From NCBI RefSeq assembly GCF_963169125.1, contig NC_084798.1, positions 170,219,980-170,283,979 on the forward strand: 64,000 nucleotides of DNA, given 5' to 3'. This document shows, piece by piece, positions 20,574 to 33,447 of this stretch. A program made the translations under genes and the position numbers. Source of the DNA: Humulus lupulus. Its lineage: Eukaryota > Streptophyta > Magnoliopsida > Rosales > Cannabaceae. The number at the start of each line of letters is the position of its first letter. The stretch's first letter is position 1. A model generated the notes under the pieces. It did no database searches, had not been told where the DNA came from, and worked only from the letters and a program-made list of their open reading frames with translations.

Positions 20574-22535
20574 TTTTGGTAAAGTGTTTACCATGTGCAC
20601 AGCACAATGCACGAGGTGGTGGGCTCGAGAAATTTCAAAAAAAAAATTATTTAAACAAACTTTAAATAACGGATCCATTAATACACATACATTAATCAAA
20701 ACACATTCAATGATGAAGAACATACCAGTTGAAGTCTATCAAGAGTTCTTACAATCTTTTTGCATTTAAATAACGAACATCCAATCATAGCAATCAATAG
20801 GTACTCAGACCATGATCTTCTAAGATGTTCTCTACAACTCAAGACATGTGTGGGCACGTAGAGTAATGGTGGGATTCACAAGGTGTACTCTACACATGAG
20901 ATCTTGGAATTAGGTCTGAGATTAGTTTTCAGGCTTAGAAAAAAGATACAATATATTTTCTCTCTATGAAAAATCTAAGTCTCTTGGAAGTCTCTTGAAA
21001 ACTCTATATAAATATTTTCTATTTAATTGTTTTTATAATTGAATTAAATTTAAAAACTAAAAAATTTCAATTATCAAATTTATTAAATAAATAAAATATC
21101 CCAGACTGAGTTTTGCGACTCTGTTACATGCCAGTCACAATGCAAGCATTGTTACTTGCGTGTGACACATGTCATTTCCAAGGCATGTGTCTTAAATATT
21201 TTATTAATTAATTATTCAATGATATATTTATTCAAAAAAAATGATCAAATATCTAAAAACTGATAACCAACCTTATCAGTTAAATGTTTAAATTATCTGA
21301 ATAAATTTCTGAACCAATTCAAATCCAATTTGAATTATCAAGTTTATTTTTCACAATTTTAAATAAAGAAAAACTAATTAATTTAAAATTAATTCTTTTA
21401 GTTATTTATTAATTTCAAAATTTATAATTAATATTTAATAATAATTTTGAAAATTAAAAATAATTATTTAATTTTTTTTATTGAAAATAAATTAATAATT
21501 AATTAATCTCAAATACATATTTTCCTGAAGAACAAATTTCTTCCAAATATGCATTTTTACTGATAAATCACAGTTTTAACTCTTACCTATAATAGTGTTG
21601 TTAGAGCCACCCCGGGGACCTTTGGACCGATAATTTCAAGCTCCAATAAAATTAGATTATTAATTAAATTTTAATATAATAACCTTAATTTATTAATGTC
21701 AATATTTTCCACTAAAAGTATGAGACTACACTCTTGCAATTATAAACATTTATTTACAGAGTACTTTTTAAAGATCAAAAGCGTCCATATAGATTTAATC
21801 ATTATAGACAATTCAATTATCTATTAATGGTTCATAATTAAAGTAGGGATAAGATCACTATTTTACCTCTTTTATTATTTCTTGTTTCCTTAAATACCAT
21901 TAACTTTACTAATGAAAGTTAATTCATAAAATGATTTATAAATTTGAGATCAATAACCTTCAGTTCCAAAAGTTAAACCTTAAGGGAACCATTATTTAAT
22001 TCTCCTCAGAAAAGTATAGATTCCATATTTGGATACTATGTCCCTATCCACTTACATCAATGAGTTCCCAAATCAAAAGTTTTCAGCCTGATCATTCTGA
22101 CAAACCATAATGAGTGCATCAAAGGACTCAAATGACATAAACAAGAGTTCATAGCAACTTCAGGACTGAGATCAATTTGTATATGATCGTCTTGTTGATA
22201 TGTTTAATTAATACTTATAAAACAAGATAGTATTTAACTAAGTATTATACAAAGTACATCCACTATGATGTCCTACTACATCAACAATCCGAATCTAGAT
22301 TGCAAATAACTTTGTTTTACTATGAACTATTTAAATTCATTCCCTAGAATCTTAATCCTCTCGTAGCAATACAAGATTGTAGTCTCAAAAACGAATTTGG
22401 GAATTTTCTGATATTCATATACTATTATTCAAATGATAACAATAAACAATGAATATATGCAAAAATTAATCTCAATTATTTGTTTCATAAAAATATTGTC
22501 TAATACATATGCTTTCAAGGGCACCATTCCTAACA
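20574..22535 (-). mobile_element. Copia A 3' LTR
   Basis: About 1.96 kb. The right edge CATTCCTAACA (22535) is the reverse complement of the LTR start TGTTAGGAATGG at 40108. The left edge is mutated (TTTTGG in place of TGTTGG). It is next to the polypurine tract of element A (22536-22552, reverse of GGGCAAATGGGAGAT). The same LTR family and same length occur at 40108-42071 in opposite orientation. The left flank CATAA does not match the right flank of element B (AAAGG). Confidence 0.85.
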
Positions 22536-24171
22536 ATCTCCCATTTGCCCAAAAGAAAATGATGCATCTATCTCAAACCCAGGTTTCTTACATGATCCTT
22601 AAAAGACTTTGTAGCTAAAGTCTTAGTGAAAGGATCTACAAGGTTATGTTCAAAAGCTATCTTCATAATTGTTATCTCCTCTGTGAACTATATCCTTGAT
22701 CAAGTGGTACTTCCTCTCGATGTGTTTTCGACTCTTGTGACTCCTTGGTTCTTTTGAGTTTGTTATTGCCCCACTGTTGTCACAGTATAAGACCAATGGC
22801 TTATCCATGTCTAGAACATCTTCCATATCTATATAGAACCTTTTTAGCCCCGTAGCCTCTTTAGCTACTTCACAAGCCGCTATGTATTCGGCTTCCATGG
22901 TAGAATCTACAATGTTGTTTGTTTGATACTACGCCATAATACATCTCCTCTAGCAAGTGTGAACACTGATCCGGAAGTCAATTTTTGACTATCTTTGTAT
23001 GATTGAAAATCAGAATCAGTGTAACTAGTGAGGTTCAGGTCACCACCTAAATATACAAGCATATATTCTCTAGTTTTCCTAAAATACTTGAGAATGTTCT
23101 TTACTACAACCCAATGACTCAATCCTGGAATGGATTAATAACGACTGACTATCCCTACTACATAACGGATGTCAGGTCTCATACACAACATGTCATTCAT
23201 AAGACTACCTAATGCAGAGGCGTAGGGATATTGTTCCATGTCCTCTTCTTCTTAAGGTGTCTGAGGACACTATTCTTTAGAAAGGACAATTCCATGACAG
23301 GTTGGCATGTCACCCTTTTAGGAATTTTTCATACCAAAGTGTTCCAATACCTTATCAATATAATTTTTTTGAGACAGTGCCAAAACTTTGTTCTGTTGAC
23401 CTCTAAGGATCTGAATGCCAGGAACGTAGTTTGCTTCTCCCAAATATTTCATTTTGAATTGTTCAGCTAGCCATTTCTTTACTTTTGTTAATGTTTCTAC
23501 GTCACTTCCATTCAGTAGAATATCATCAACATAAAAACTAAGAAGACCACTATGCAATCTTTGATTTTTTTTATAGACACAGGGTTCGTCAATGTTTTGC
23601 TCAAAACCATACGTTTTTATTGTGTCATCAAATCTTAGATTCCAAGATCTTGAGGCTTGTTTGAGTCCATAAATGCACCTAAGAAGCTTGCAAACCTTTT
23701 GCTCTTGACCTTTGACTTCGAACCCTTCTTGTTGAGACATATAAATGGTCTCATCAAGATAGCCATTCAGAAATGCTATCTTTACATCCATTTGTCAAAT
23801 CTCATAATCCATGCATGCAGCGATGGACATGAGTATGCGAATTGATCTTAGCATGGCTACAGGAGAAAATATTTCTTCATAATCAACCCCTTCTCTCTGG
23901 GTATAGCCTCTGGCTACTAGCCTAGCTTTGAAAGTCTCTACTTTCCCATCCGCTCATTTTTGCTTCTTGAATATCCATTTGCAACCAATAGGTTTAACAT
24001 TTTTTAGTAAATCTTTAAGAATCTAGAATGAATTGGAATACATCGATTCCATTTCGAGATTCATGACATCTTGCCATTTTTCTTTGTCAAAATCTCTCAT
24101 TGCATCTTTGTATGTCAATGGATCACCTTTGTTTGTGCTAGACACAAGCATTTGAACTTCGTGTTAATAGC
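22536..24171 (-). pseudogene. pol: Copia A pol: RT and RNase H
   Basis: Read leftwards: region before RT (KDAMRDF-like), RT start near 23990 (KPIGCKWIFKK), MDVKIAFLNGYLDETIYMSQ, then IYGLKQASRSWNLRFDD, the catalytic FYVDDILL, then RNase H with YTDSDFQSYKDSQKLTSGSV, MEAEYIAACEVAKEATGL, LYCDNSGAI and SRKHIERKYHLI. Scattered stops and small indels break it (for example just before MDVK and around 23122). It continues upstream at 37421 beyond the nested Tekay element; joining at ATAGC restores the sequence. Confidence 0.85.
24167..24171. repeat. Target-site duplication ATAGC (partner 37416-37420)
   Basis: An exact 5-bp repeat flanks the Tekay element; ATAGC precedes TGTAAAACG and follows CTCTACA. 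Confidence 0.95.
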
Positions 24172-27100
24172 TGTAAAACGCCCGAATCTAGTACTTTATA
24201 AAACATTCGCATACTCATGGGTTTAAAAGAGAAAATCCACTTATTATAAAATTCCAGTGGGGTTTTGCTAAAACATGCAAGTTATGCCCAATAATTTAAA
24301 AGAAAATAGAAATTTTCATGCAAAGTTCTTAAAAAAAACCAAAGTTCAAGTCTCACTAATAAGTTTAGAAAGTCCAATTTAACATCATTATTAAAAGAAA
24401 ATGGCGTTTAAACTAATCGTTTCTCGTCCATAGGATGCCCACATGCCATACACACCATGACGATAGAACTTCCCACATCACCACGTGTGCCACAGAGAAA
24501 CCTATGTGTTACCTGGAAGGGAAAGTAAGGGAGTGAGCTAAAAGCCCAGTAAGGGAGTGAGCTAAAAGCCCAGTAAAGAAATACAAACAACACACAAGTA
24601 AATCACAACAAATCATAATCGCATTCATACATCGTCACACATCATAGCATCATTATCGTAATAGCATCAATATCGTAAACATAAACATAATCATAACAAC
24701 ATTGGCATCATATGCAAAATCATCATCATCACAACATCATATCATAAACATTATTCCTTGTGATCATGGTCACTAACTTGTCCATGTCACCCTTTGAGGT
24801 AAACTGGATCTTTGGTCCTTGAATAACCTCGGTGCATCTGCCCTTGGAGTTACGTCTTCTTATCCTTAGTAACTCGGGTTACGTCTTCATATCCTTAGAA
24901 ACCCATTTTGATGTGTCGCGTTCATAACGCTAACATCCATTCATAGCATACAACATTCAAAATGACATACAAACCAGTCACATCATTGCAATAAAGCATT
25001 TCATAATTTATAGCGCAAAAGTATCATCAATCATAACATTCTCATTTATACAAACAATCTTACCATTCATAGCATAAATAAACAAAGATTATATCTAACT
25101 TCCTTACCTCAGGTCCAAGCAAAGCAAAATGACAACTTCACAACGAGCCTATACCATAACCAAAATAGCATCCCTTAGCATCACATAAACTCCATTTTGC
25201 CCACTTATATAATCCATGTGTGCATGGGCCATGCACACATGGTGAAATCTACTCACAACATTTAAACAAGGCATATTTACACATAAGGTCATAAAAGAAT
25301 AATGTACATTCCACCTATATTACATGCATGGTCTCTCTATAAAAACTATATGGTTGCATAATAGGCATATTTTTTAATGTGAAAGTGGAATTGCATGCGA
25401 CATGCATACGTGGGAACGATGTTTAAAAGCGGCGTTAAAAACGATAATTCCTACGCGCTTATTTCTATCGTTTTGAAAATAATGAATTTGTAACATTCTT
25501 GATTTCCATTGTTTGTCCTTTTAGAATTATTAGGTTGATTAAATCTCTCAAGACATTATTTTATTTCATGAAATAATTTATTTAATCATTTAAAATATAA
25601 TAACTCCATTACTTACTTTTAAATTCCATAAAATAACAAAGACAAAAAAAGTTATGAAAAATACTCATATTCTAACATGTTTATTTAGAAAATAAGATTA
25701 TAATCAAATTAACAAATTTACAAAATTAATGTGAGAAAAAGTATAATTTTTAGATGTGGAATATACATTTTTACTTGTATTATTTTTAAGACTTAATTTT
25801 AAATAGAAATAATTCATAAGTGATAATTCAATAACTATTTTAAAAATATTTTTATAAACATTCAGCCACTATTTGATTTACTTAAAGATTCACAAATAAA
25901 TTAAATTCACCATTTTTCTTAATTAAAATAAAGAAAAATCATAACTATTAAAATGAACACTCATGTTATATTTAAAATACCACTTTTAAATATTTCCATA
26001 ATTTAGGGTATTAATTTTATTTCAAGATACTCACTAAATTTCTTTTATTAAAACTACAACCTCACATTCTTTACTGAAATTCCAGCAACCAAATATATCT
26101 TTAAAAATCACCATTTTTTATTATTTAAAACTCATATTTTCATCAAAATATAAAAAAATCTGTAGGTAATTGTTTGCACAAAATATCATCTCAAGGCACT
26201 TTAAAATCCCCCATTAACTTCTTAAATCATCAAAATAACTTGTAAAATTTACTTAAGCATTCAAGAACATTTTTCTCATCATTTTGACACCTTTCATACA
26301 CAAAAATCAGCAAGTACCCTAATTATGAAATTCATTCTTTTCATCATATTTCACATAGTTCATACATATTCATTTAACAATATTCCAACACAAACCCTAG
26401 CATGTTTCTACATCCTTTTTATTTATTTTAATGTTACCATTAGCATACAATAATTCTTCAACCACTTTGAAAAATATTCACAAGTCATAAACAAATAATC
26501 ATCTTTGATCTTGTCTTAAATATACTCTTGATATATTACTATCTTGCAAGTATTCCAAAAGAACAAAACCAACACATATCCATTTAAAATCTTACAACAA
26601 CCTATCATGTTTTCTAAAATTTAAATTGACATAAAACATAAAAAAAAAAAAATAAGCATCATGCTTTGAAAATCACCCTTAGGCCGAAATCCCCATAGCC
26701 CATAATTATCAAATCCTTTCATGTTATTTTTAAAATAATACTCATCATCATTTTCTTTTAAATCACAATTTAAAACCTTTGCATATTTTCACATAGAGTC
26801 TTTAAGCCAAAACATACCCATTATCAAATCATAGAAAATCTGTAAACAACATATCATAAACACCACATATCAATAATCAACTCCATGCACATACTATTAA
26901 TATACATCTAAGAATTACAGCCATAAGAATCCAAACAACAAGAATACCCATGCCACGCCTAGGTCAATTCCCACATGCATCATCATAAAAAAATATAACC
27001 ATCAATCCATGAACCAAAGAAAACATCCAATCAATACAACCCTTCAACCCCAACATCAAAATAGTCAAAATCAACATACCCCATTCATATAAACCAACAA

Positions 27101-27418
27101 TACATAAAGACAAAAGGGCTAAGGGTTCATTACCTTTCTTGATTTGTAGAATCAAGAATACACAAGGTGACCGATACCCAAACTTTATCACCCCTTGTTC
27201 AAGCCTAGGGTTTTTTTCGAAATCCATCATGACGAGAAGGAGAGATTCAACAACAACACAACAAAACATATAGTCAAAATACAAGAATCAAAGAAAATAA
27301 ATTTCAAATATGAACATAAAAAACATACCATATAGCTGGTTTTCTCTTCTCCTTCTTCTTCCTTTCTTTCTTCTTCTCATTCTCTCTCTAGCTCACGCCC
27401 CCCCCCCCCCCCCCCCCT

Positions 27419-27454
<36 letters not shown>

Positions 27455-28077
27455 ATTTTCGGCATCCAAGAGCATAATGGGTCTTCTTCTATTTTCCTTC
27501 CCCCTTTATCTTAATTCCCTCATAATAGCTTAATAAAAATAAAAGGGTAAGTTTCCTATTTCTAATTATTTTCTCTTAATTTTTATTAAATTGTTTTTAT
27601 TTTAATTGGTATGGAATAAAAATGACAACATCTTTTCCATTTTAACCAATATCCATCCAAACAAAATAGGTAAAGAAAATCCACCTTTCCCATTACACTC
27701 CACACGTCCAAGCCCCTTTCCTCTTCTTATTTTTATTTTTTATTTTTTTAAATAATTCAATAAATAAATCTAATAAAAGGCTAATACAAAGTGTGTAGAA
27801 AATTCTACACATGTGTACCATGCAACCTTGCACATGCACACACTCAATAACTAGGGTGCATCACTACCTACCATGCACCTTAGTGCATTCAACCAAAAAT
27901 CAATTAATCACATTTTTAAAATAAATAAATAAATAGCAATTAACAATGAAATTCACTCAATTCTAACAATTAATTTCAACAAACAAACAATTAAATAATA
28001 TAATTCACAACACTTAACAATTAAATAAAATAAAACACAAAAAATTAATAACTAAAAAAAAAAATTTGTGCACTACA
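24172..28077 (-). mobile_element. Tekay 3' LTR (3906 bp)
   Basis: The + strand copy runs from TGTAAAACGCCCG to TTGTGCACTACA. It duplicates 33608-37415. It differs from that copy by a duplicated GTGAGCTAAAAGCCCAGTAA-type block near 24534 and by a 20-base C-run and longer TC tract at 27398-27454. Confidence 0.93.
27398..27454. repeat. C(20) run followed by (TC)n
   Basis: Twenty consecutive C at 27398-27417, then a CT-dinucleotide tract. The other LTR has only the TC tract (about 36795-36832), so the C-run arose after insertion or is an assembly or sequencing artefact. Confidence 0.9.
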
Positions 28078-28092
28078 ATATACCCTCCTTAA
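28078..28092 (-). promoter_or_regulatory. Tekay polypurine tract
   Basis: On the - strand TTTTAAGGAGGGTAT ends immediately before the LTR start TGTAGTGCAC. It would prime plus-strand DNA synthesis. Confidence 0.8.
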
Positions 28093-28354
28093 AAGGAATT
28101 TTGTCCCGAAATTCTTTCTTACCAAATAATTCAAGGTATCTTTCTTTCATGTCTTCCTCCAAATCTCATGTTGTTTCTCGTTCCGTACTATTCGTCCACA
28201 GGACCTTAACTAGTGGAATCCTTTTGGATCTTAGTTCCTTGATTCCCTTTTCAATAATGCGCTCAGGCTGATCATCATAACTCAGCTCCTGCTTCAGCTG
28301 TAACGACTCGTAACTCAATTCATGAGAGGGGTCGGACACATACTTATGCAACAT
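28084..28354 (-). pseudogene. pol: Tekay chromodomain (pol C-terminus)
   Basis: Reads LSYDDQPERIIEKGIKELRS, IPLVKVLWTNSTERETT, then a TGA where Trp is expected, then DLEEDMKERYLELFGKKEF to the polypurine tract. The chromodomain lies at the end of integrase, as in plant chromoviruses. The single TGA would remove the last 25 or so residues. Confidence 0.85.
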
Positions 28355-28383
28355 CGAGATGTGAAAGATGTTATGCGTTTCAG

Positions 28384-29190
28384 CTAATGCTTGGGCAGTG
28401 CCAAACGATAAGCAACTTGCCCAACTCTGTCCAAAATCTCAAATGGACCTATATATCTAGGGCTTAACTTCCCTTTCTTCCCAAAGCGCATAACACCTTT
28501 CATTGGCGAGACTTTCAAGAAAACAAACTCGCCCATTGAAAAATCGATGTCCCTTCTCTTAAGGTCAGCGTAGCTCTTTTGCCTACTCTGCGCGAGAATC
28601 ATTCTTTGGTGAATCTTCATCTCATAGGGAACCATCCCAATAGTAGATTGGTAACAGTTATTATAAGAGAACTCCATTAGGGGTAAGTATCGGTTCCAAG
28701 ACTCTGAAAAGTCCATAGCTCAGCACCTCAACATGTCCTCTAAAATCTGTATAGTCCTCTCAAACTGGCCATCGGTCTGAGGATGGAATGTGGTGCTAAA
28801 CTTTAGTCTTGAACCCATAGCTCTCTATAACCCTTTCCAAAAGTTTGATGTGAAAATTGACCCTCGATCAGAAACTATTGACTTCGGCACCCCAAGAAGT
28901 CTCACTGTCTCACTTACATATAATTCTGCATATTGGTCCGCCGTGTATGTGGTCTTGACTGGCAGAAAATGGGCAGATTTAGTGAGTCTATCTACTATTA
29001 CCCACACAGAGTCGTGCTGCTTGGTGGTTCTGGGTAACCCTACCACAAAATCCATTGTTATATCTTCCCATTTCCATTCAGGAATGTAGAGCGGTTGAAG
29101 CAACTCCCCTGGCCTTTGGTGTTCTGCTTTGACTTGCTAGCATGTCAAACATCTAGCAACAAACTTAGTAATATCCCTCTTCATTCCATG
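28384..29190 (-). pseudogene. pol: Tekay integrase
   Basis: The core reads WKWEDITMDFVVGLPRTTKQ (first D), FLPVKTTYTADQYAELYV and SIVSDRGSIFTSNFWKGL (second D). A stop and frame change follow near 28800 in the region that should carry the catalytic Glu, then the C-terminal part MEFSYNNCYQSTIGMVPYE to GPFEILDRVGQVAYRLALP. The zinc-binding region near 29150 is degraded, with a stop between cysteine positions. It would insert cDNA into chromatin, but is not functional here. Confidence 0.85.
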
Positions 29191-29299
29191 CCACCAATAT
29201 AACGCCGTAAGGTCATGGTACATTTTCGTGGACCCTGGGTGTACGGAATAAGGTATTGTGTGCGCTTCTTTCATAATACTTTCCTTAATCTCAGCATCG

Positions 29300-29965
29300 T
29301 CAGGCAACACAAATCCTATTCTTATAGCTCAGCAATCCACCATTAGATATTGTGAAATCGCTGCTTCCACCTTCTTGTACCAAAGCCTCTTGTTTCACTA
29401 AGGCTTCATCCAATTTCTGTCCTTCTCGAATTTGTTCTAGTAGAGAGGATTGCAATGTGAGGTTCGCTAAACTTCCCATCACAATTTCAATGCCGGCATT
29501 TATGATCTCTTTCTGCAGAGGCATCTCTATTTTATGTAGTGCTGAGGCATTCCCTTGTCCACGCCTACTCAAAGCATCTGCAACCACATTGGCCTTGCCT
29601 GGGTGGTATAGAATTTCACAATCGTAGTCCTTCACTAATTCCAACCACCTTCACTACCTCATATTCAGCTCCTTTTGCATGAAGAAGTATTTCAGAATTT
29701 TGTGGTCAGTATATATCTCACACTTGTCTCTGTACAGGTGATGTCTCCATATCTTTAGTGCGAACACTACTGCTGCCAATTTAAGGTCATGAGTGGGATA
29801 TCGTTGCTCATAATCCTTGAGTTGTCTGGAAGCATAAGCTACCACCTTCCCATCTTGCATCAACACACATTCCAAACCGTTCTTTGATGCATCACAATAC
29901 ACCACAAATTTCCCACCCTCAGTGAGAACACAAAGGATAGGCAGAGAAATCAACTTATCCTTCAT
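29300..29965 (-). pseudogene. pol: Tekay RNase H
   Basis: [68 protein letters not shown], then a stop near 29652, then [20 protein letters not shown]. The usual acidic residues are at [12 protein letters not shown] (normally HELELAAV, so one Glu is changed to Asp), YTDHK and ADALSR. The frame is the same as RT, separated from it by a stop near 30152. Confidence 0.85.
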
Positions 29966-30154
29966 GGTCTGGAAACTCTCTTAACATTTTTCAGTCCATG
30001 CAAACTTCTGATGTTTGTGGGTTAAGTTGGTCAATGGTGTGGCGATCTTCGAGAAACCCTCAACAAACTTCCTATAGTAACCCGCTAATCCTAAGAAGTT
30101 TCAAACTTTTAAGGCATTCTTTGGCTGGGGCTAGTCTCTAATGGCCTCGATCTT

Positions 30155-30835
30155 CTATGGTTCTACTGCTATCCCATTCTTGGACACTATATGCCGTAGA
30201 AAAGTTACATGTTCCAGCCAAAACTCACATTTAGATAACTTAGCGTATAACTGATGTTCTCGTAGTCTTTTCAGAGTCAGCCTCAAATGCTCCTCGTGCT
30301 CCTCCTTGGTTTTCGAGTAAATAAGGATATCATCTATGAACAATACCACAAACTTGTCCAAGAAATCCTTAAATACTCTGTTCATCATGTCCATAAATGT
30401 TGCTGGGGCATTCGTGAGTCCAAAAGACATCACTAAGAATTCATAGTGCCCATAGCGAGTTTTGAAAGCCATTTTCGGAATGTCTCCCTCTTTCACTTTC
30501 AACTGATGGTACCCGGATCGCAGATCAATCTTCGATAATACTGCTACCCCTTGCAGTTGATCAAAAAGGTCGTCTATCCTAGGCAAAGGATATTTATTCT
30601 CGGTAATCAATGCACATCCTCATACTCCCGTCCTTCTCTTTCACAAATAGGACTGGTGCTCCCCATGGCGAATGGCTAGGTCTTATGAACCCCTTATCCA
30701 ACAACTCCTGTAGCTGGTTCTTAAGTTCCTTTAGCTCCGCAAGTGCCATCCGATATGGTGCTTTAGAGATCGATGTTGTTTCTGGTGCAAGCTCGATTAC
30801 AAACTCGATTTCTCTGTCTGAGGGTATCCTAGTAA
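30155..30835 (-). pseudogene. pol: Tekay reverse transcriptase
   Basis: Between two compensating indels (near 30835 and 30605) the N-terminal part reads in a neighbouring frame: [40 protein letters not shown]. The palm follows in the main frame: [47 protein letters not shown], catalytic FIDD at 30329-30340, and [24 protein letters not shown] follows AVEP. Catalytic motifs are intact. Confidence 0.9.
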
Positions 30836-31459
30836 TTCCTTGGGAAACACCTCCGGGAACTCACAAACAATATGTACATTTTTGGGTTTTAGTTCTGACT
30901 CCTTGGATTTATCCACCACACTAGCCAGGAACGCCAAACAACCATGTTGCATAATATTTCGTTCTTCCAGTGCAGATATTATGGGTGTCTGAAAACTCGC
31001 TACTTCGCCTCTAAAGGAAAAGACCTCTCCTTCTTTTGGCCTGAAATCTACAGTCTTCTTCTGATAGTCTATTTTAGCCCAGTGTTTGGATAACCAATCC
31101 ATGCCAAGTATGACATCATAATCTGGTATACTTAGTTCTATAAGATCTGTTGGGCTCTCCCTGCCCTCTACCATTACAGGTGTTGACGGTAACCACTTAT
31201 TTGACAACATCATATCTCCTGGTGGAAACATTGTACTAAAGTTATGCTTAAACAGTTTATAAGGCATATTTAGTCTATCATTCACATTCATGGAAACATA
31301 AGAATGAGTCACTCCAGAATCAATAAGGACTCTACACAATGTACCAGATATAGGGAGTTGACCTGTGACTACGGTGTTGCTGTTGGCTGCTTCATTCTGA
31401 GTTAAGGCAAAATCCCTTACTGGCACCAAATTGCTTTTATTATTCTGCCCAACCTTCCA
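30836..31459 (-). pseudogene. pol: Tekay protease and linker
   Basis: The aspartic protease region reads GQLPISGTLCRVLIDSGVTH: the active DSG triad is present, with V where A is usual. Next is MVEGRESPTDLIELSIPDYD and VILGMDWLSKHWAKIDYQKK, the conserved ILGMDWL end of the fold. It is separated from gag only by a stop at 31460-31462 in the same frame, consistent with a single gag-pol reading frame before decay. Confidence 0.88.
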
Positions 31460-32629
31460 TTATGGGAAATTCTTCCTCAAATGTCCTACCTGACCACACT
31501 TGTAACATTTATTGGCACCGGCCAGGCATTCTCCTTGGTGTCTTTTTGAGCATTTAGGATAGATGGGATGGTCTGCTCGGTTGCCTTGATGGTTCCCACG
31601 GTTCCGGTCATTGAAGCGATTGTTGCGGTTGCTGTGGTTCTGAGTGTTGTGATTGTTCTTATTCGTGGCCGGAGGTCTAGGTCTCTTATCAGCACCACTG
31701 TTGTGCCCTTCATTAGCTTTCCTTTTGTTACCCTCATTAAAAACCTTGTTTCGATAGTTCTCTCTTCTGGCAGCATTGTCCTTCCATATCCGTTCTTCCA
31801 AATATTCAGCCTCAAGTTCTCTATCAAGTACTTCTTCATAACTGACCACTTCAACACTGGTCATCATAACATCCCTAGCGATCATCGACTTGAGTCCCCT
31901 TACGAACCTTTGGACTCGCAGAGTTTCAGTTGGCACCACTTCAGGAGAAAATTTTTCCAACCTATCAAACTTTTGTGCATAATCAGTGACAGATAGGTTC
32001 CCTTGTACCAGAGTTACGAACTCGTCAACCTTGGTTGCTAGTACGGTTGCACTGTAATAATTCTTACTAAAAGCATGGACGAATTCTGCCTAAGTCATGG
32101 TATTCAGGTCACGGGTCTGTTTAATTACATCCCACCAAATACGTGCATCCATCTTAAGTAAATAAACTACACAGGAGACTCGTTGGCAATCATTCAACTC
32201 CATATGATCGAAAATAGCCTCAACCAATCTTAACCACTCCTCTGCCACTATTGGATCAGCTTTCCCTTCAAAGGTTGGTGGGGCTTGCTTTCTGAAACGT
32301 TCATACACTGGCTCGAACCCATAAGTTACAGATAGCAGTGCAGGTGGTGGTATTGGCGGTTGAGGTTGCGCCACTGGTACTTGAGGTACTTGGGGCGTTT
32401 GAGGCGTTTGAGGTGCTTGCCTAGCATGTGCCAATTCCTCATCTCTCAACCTCAATTGTTCTCTTAACCTTGCTACCTCTGCGGCTAGGTCCACAAATGG
32501 TGCTGTTGGAGCTGCAGGTTGAACTGATGGCATTTCTACATCAGGGGTTATCGTGGTTTCAGACCTTGTGGAGACACCCTTTCCTCTGCCTCTTCCTCTT
32601 CCCTTTCCTCCTCTTCCTCTAGTCGACAT
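31460..32629 (-). pseudogene. gag: Tekay gag
   Basis: Starts at MSTRGRGGKGRGRGRGKG (32629), with a glutamine/proline-rich N-terminal part, then the capsid region APPTFEGKADPIVAEEWLRL..NDCQRVSCVVYLLKMDARIW. One TAG (32090-32092) interrupts it before AEFVHAFSKNYYSATV. Next are QRFVRGLKSMIARDVMM, a basic N/R-rich stretch and a zinc knuckle CYKCGQVGHLRKNFP, in which the last Cys is changed to Phe. TAA follows. It would package RNA and assemble the particle. Confidence 0.9.
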
Positions 32630-32892
32630 AATGAGATTCTAAGGCAATCAAAGGAAGATCATAAGGAAAGAACATTGCATAATGGTTTGATAGATATTTG
32701 TAGAATCATACATTCAAACCACATCATTTAGATTTTGCAACAAAATAAACCATAGCATTCAAAATGTTCAAATTATTCCAAAATTTAAACAATCCCAAAA
32801 ACGGTTTAATTACCAAACATAAATCCCTTGAGGTCATAGAAAATATCCCATTTTATTTATTAGCACCCAATGTAACGATTATGCACTGGACT

Positions 32893-33447
32893 CTAGTCCT
32901 CAACGGTGGACTCGTCCCCTGAACTGTAATTAAAGACATTTTCTAGGATGTGGAAATAGCCGGGAGCGCTCGCCATTATCTCCATCCTAGTGGCCAGACA
33001 TGGTATAGCTCGAATTATTTCCTCAATTGCCAATTCTCCTTCCACATCGTGTACCGTCTCCAAATGCTCCTCTATTTCTCCGTCATCCATCTTCACTAAC
33101 ACTAGCTCCAGACGACTAAAATTGTAATTTCCCAGAAGATCGCGAATTACGTACTCCATGGTACTAAACTCCAGGAAATCTTGCTCAACGTCATTCCATG
33201 CTCGAGCCAATTGATGAAGGGCCTCCGAGTACATCGACAGTTCTTCCCTCAAAACCCAATATTGCTCTATGGGCCATAGCAAGGCTCCTCTTTTGTTCAT
33301 GATCCCCTGAATGCGATCACAAACAACCTTTGTTGTTTTCAAAATCGCTATCTGCCAATCGTAGGGATCCTCTTCAAGCTGAACTTTGGGTATTGCGCGG
33401 ATCTCCTTGAGTAGTTGTTTCTTAGTAGTTTTCAAATTAGAAGCCAT
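32893..33447 (-). CDS. Leader ORF of the Tekay element, 184 codons, unknown function
   Basis: An uninterrupted ORF between the primer site (33595-33605) and gag (32629), starting MASNLKTTKKQLLKEIRAIP about 150 bp after the primer site. The product is acidic and mostly predicted helical by composition: LYxxALHQLARAWNDVEQDF, RDLLGNYNFSRLELVLVKMD, ending NVFNYSSGDESTVED. No zinc finger, signal peptide or membrane segment. I do not recognise a family. It stays open while gag and pol have many stops, which may reflect chance, or former constraint. Translation of gag would then need re-initiation, a second message or splicing. Confidence 0.5.
   Translation of the reverse strand: MASNLKTTKKQLLKEIRAIPKVQLEEDPYDWQIAILKTTKVVCDRIQGIMNKRGALLWPIEQYWVLREELSMYSEALHQLARAWNDVEQDFLEFSTMEYVIRDLLGNYNFSRLELVLVKMDDGEIEEHLETVHDVEGELAIEEIIRAIPCLATRMEIMASAPGYFHILENVFNYSSGDESTVED

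Noticed and set aside
26964..27284. 106-codon ORF in the Tekay 3' LTR (copy at 36405-36614)
   Set aside because: Present in both LTRs only because the LTRs are duplicates; the 5' copy is already shorter and no domain is recognisable.
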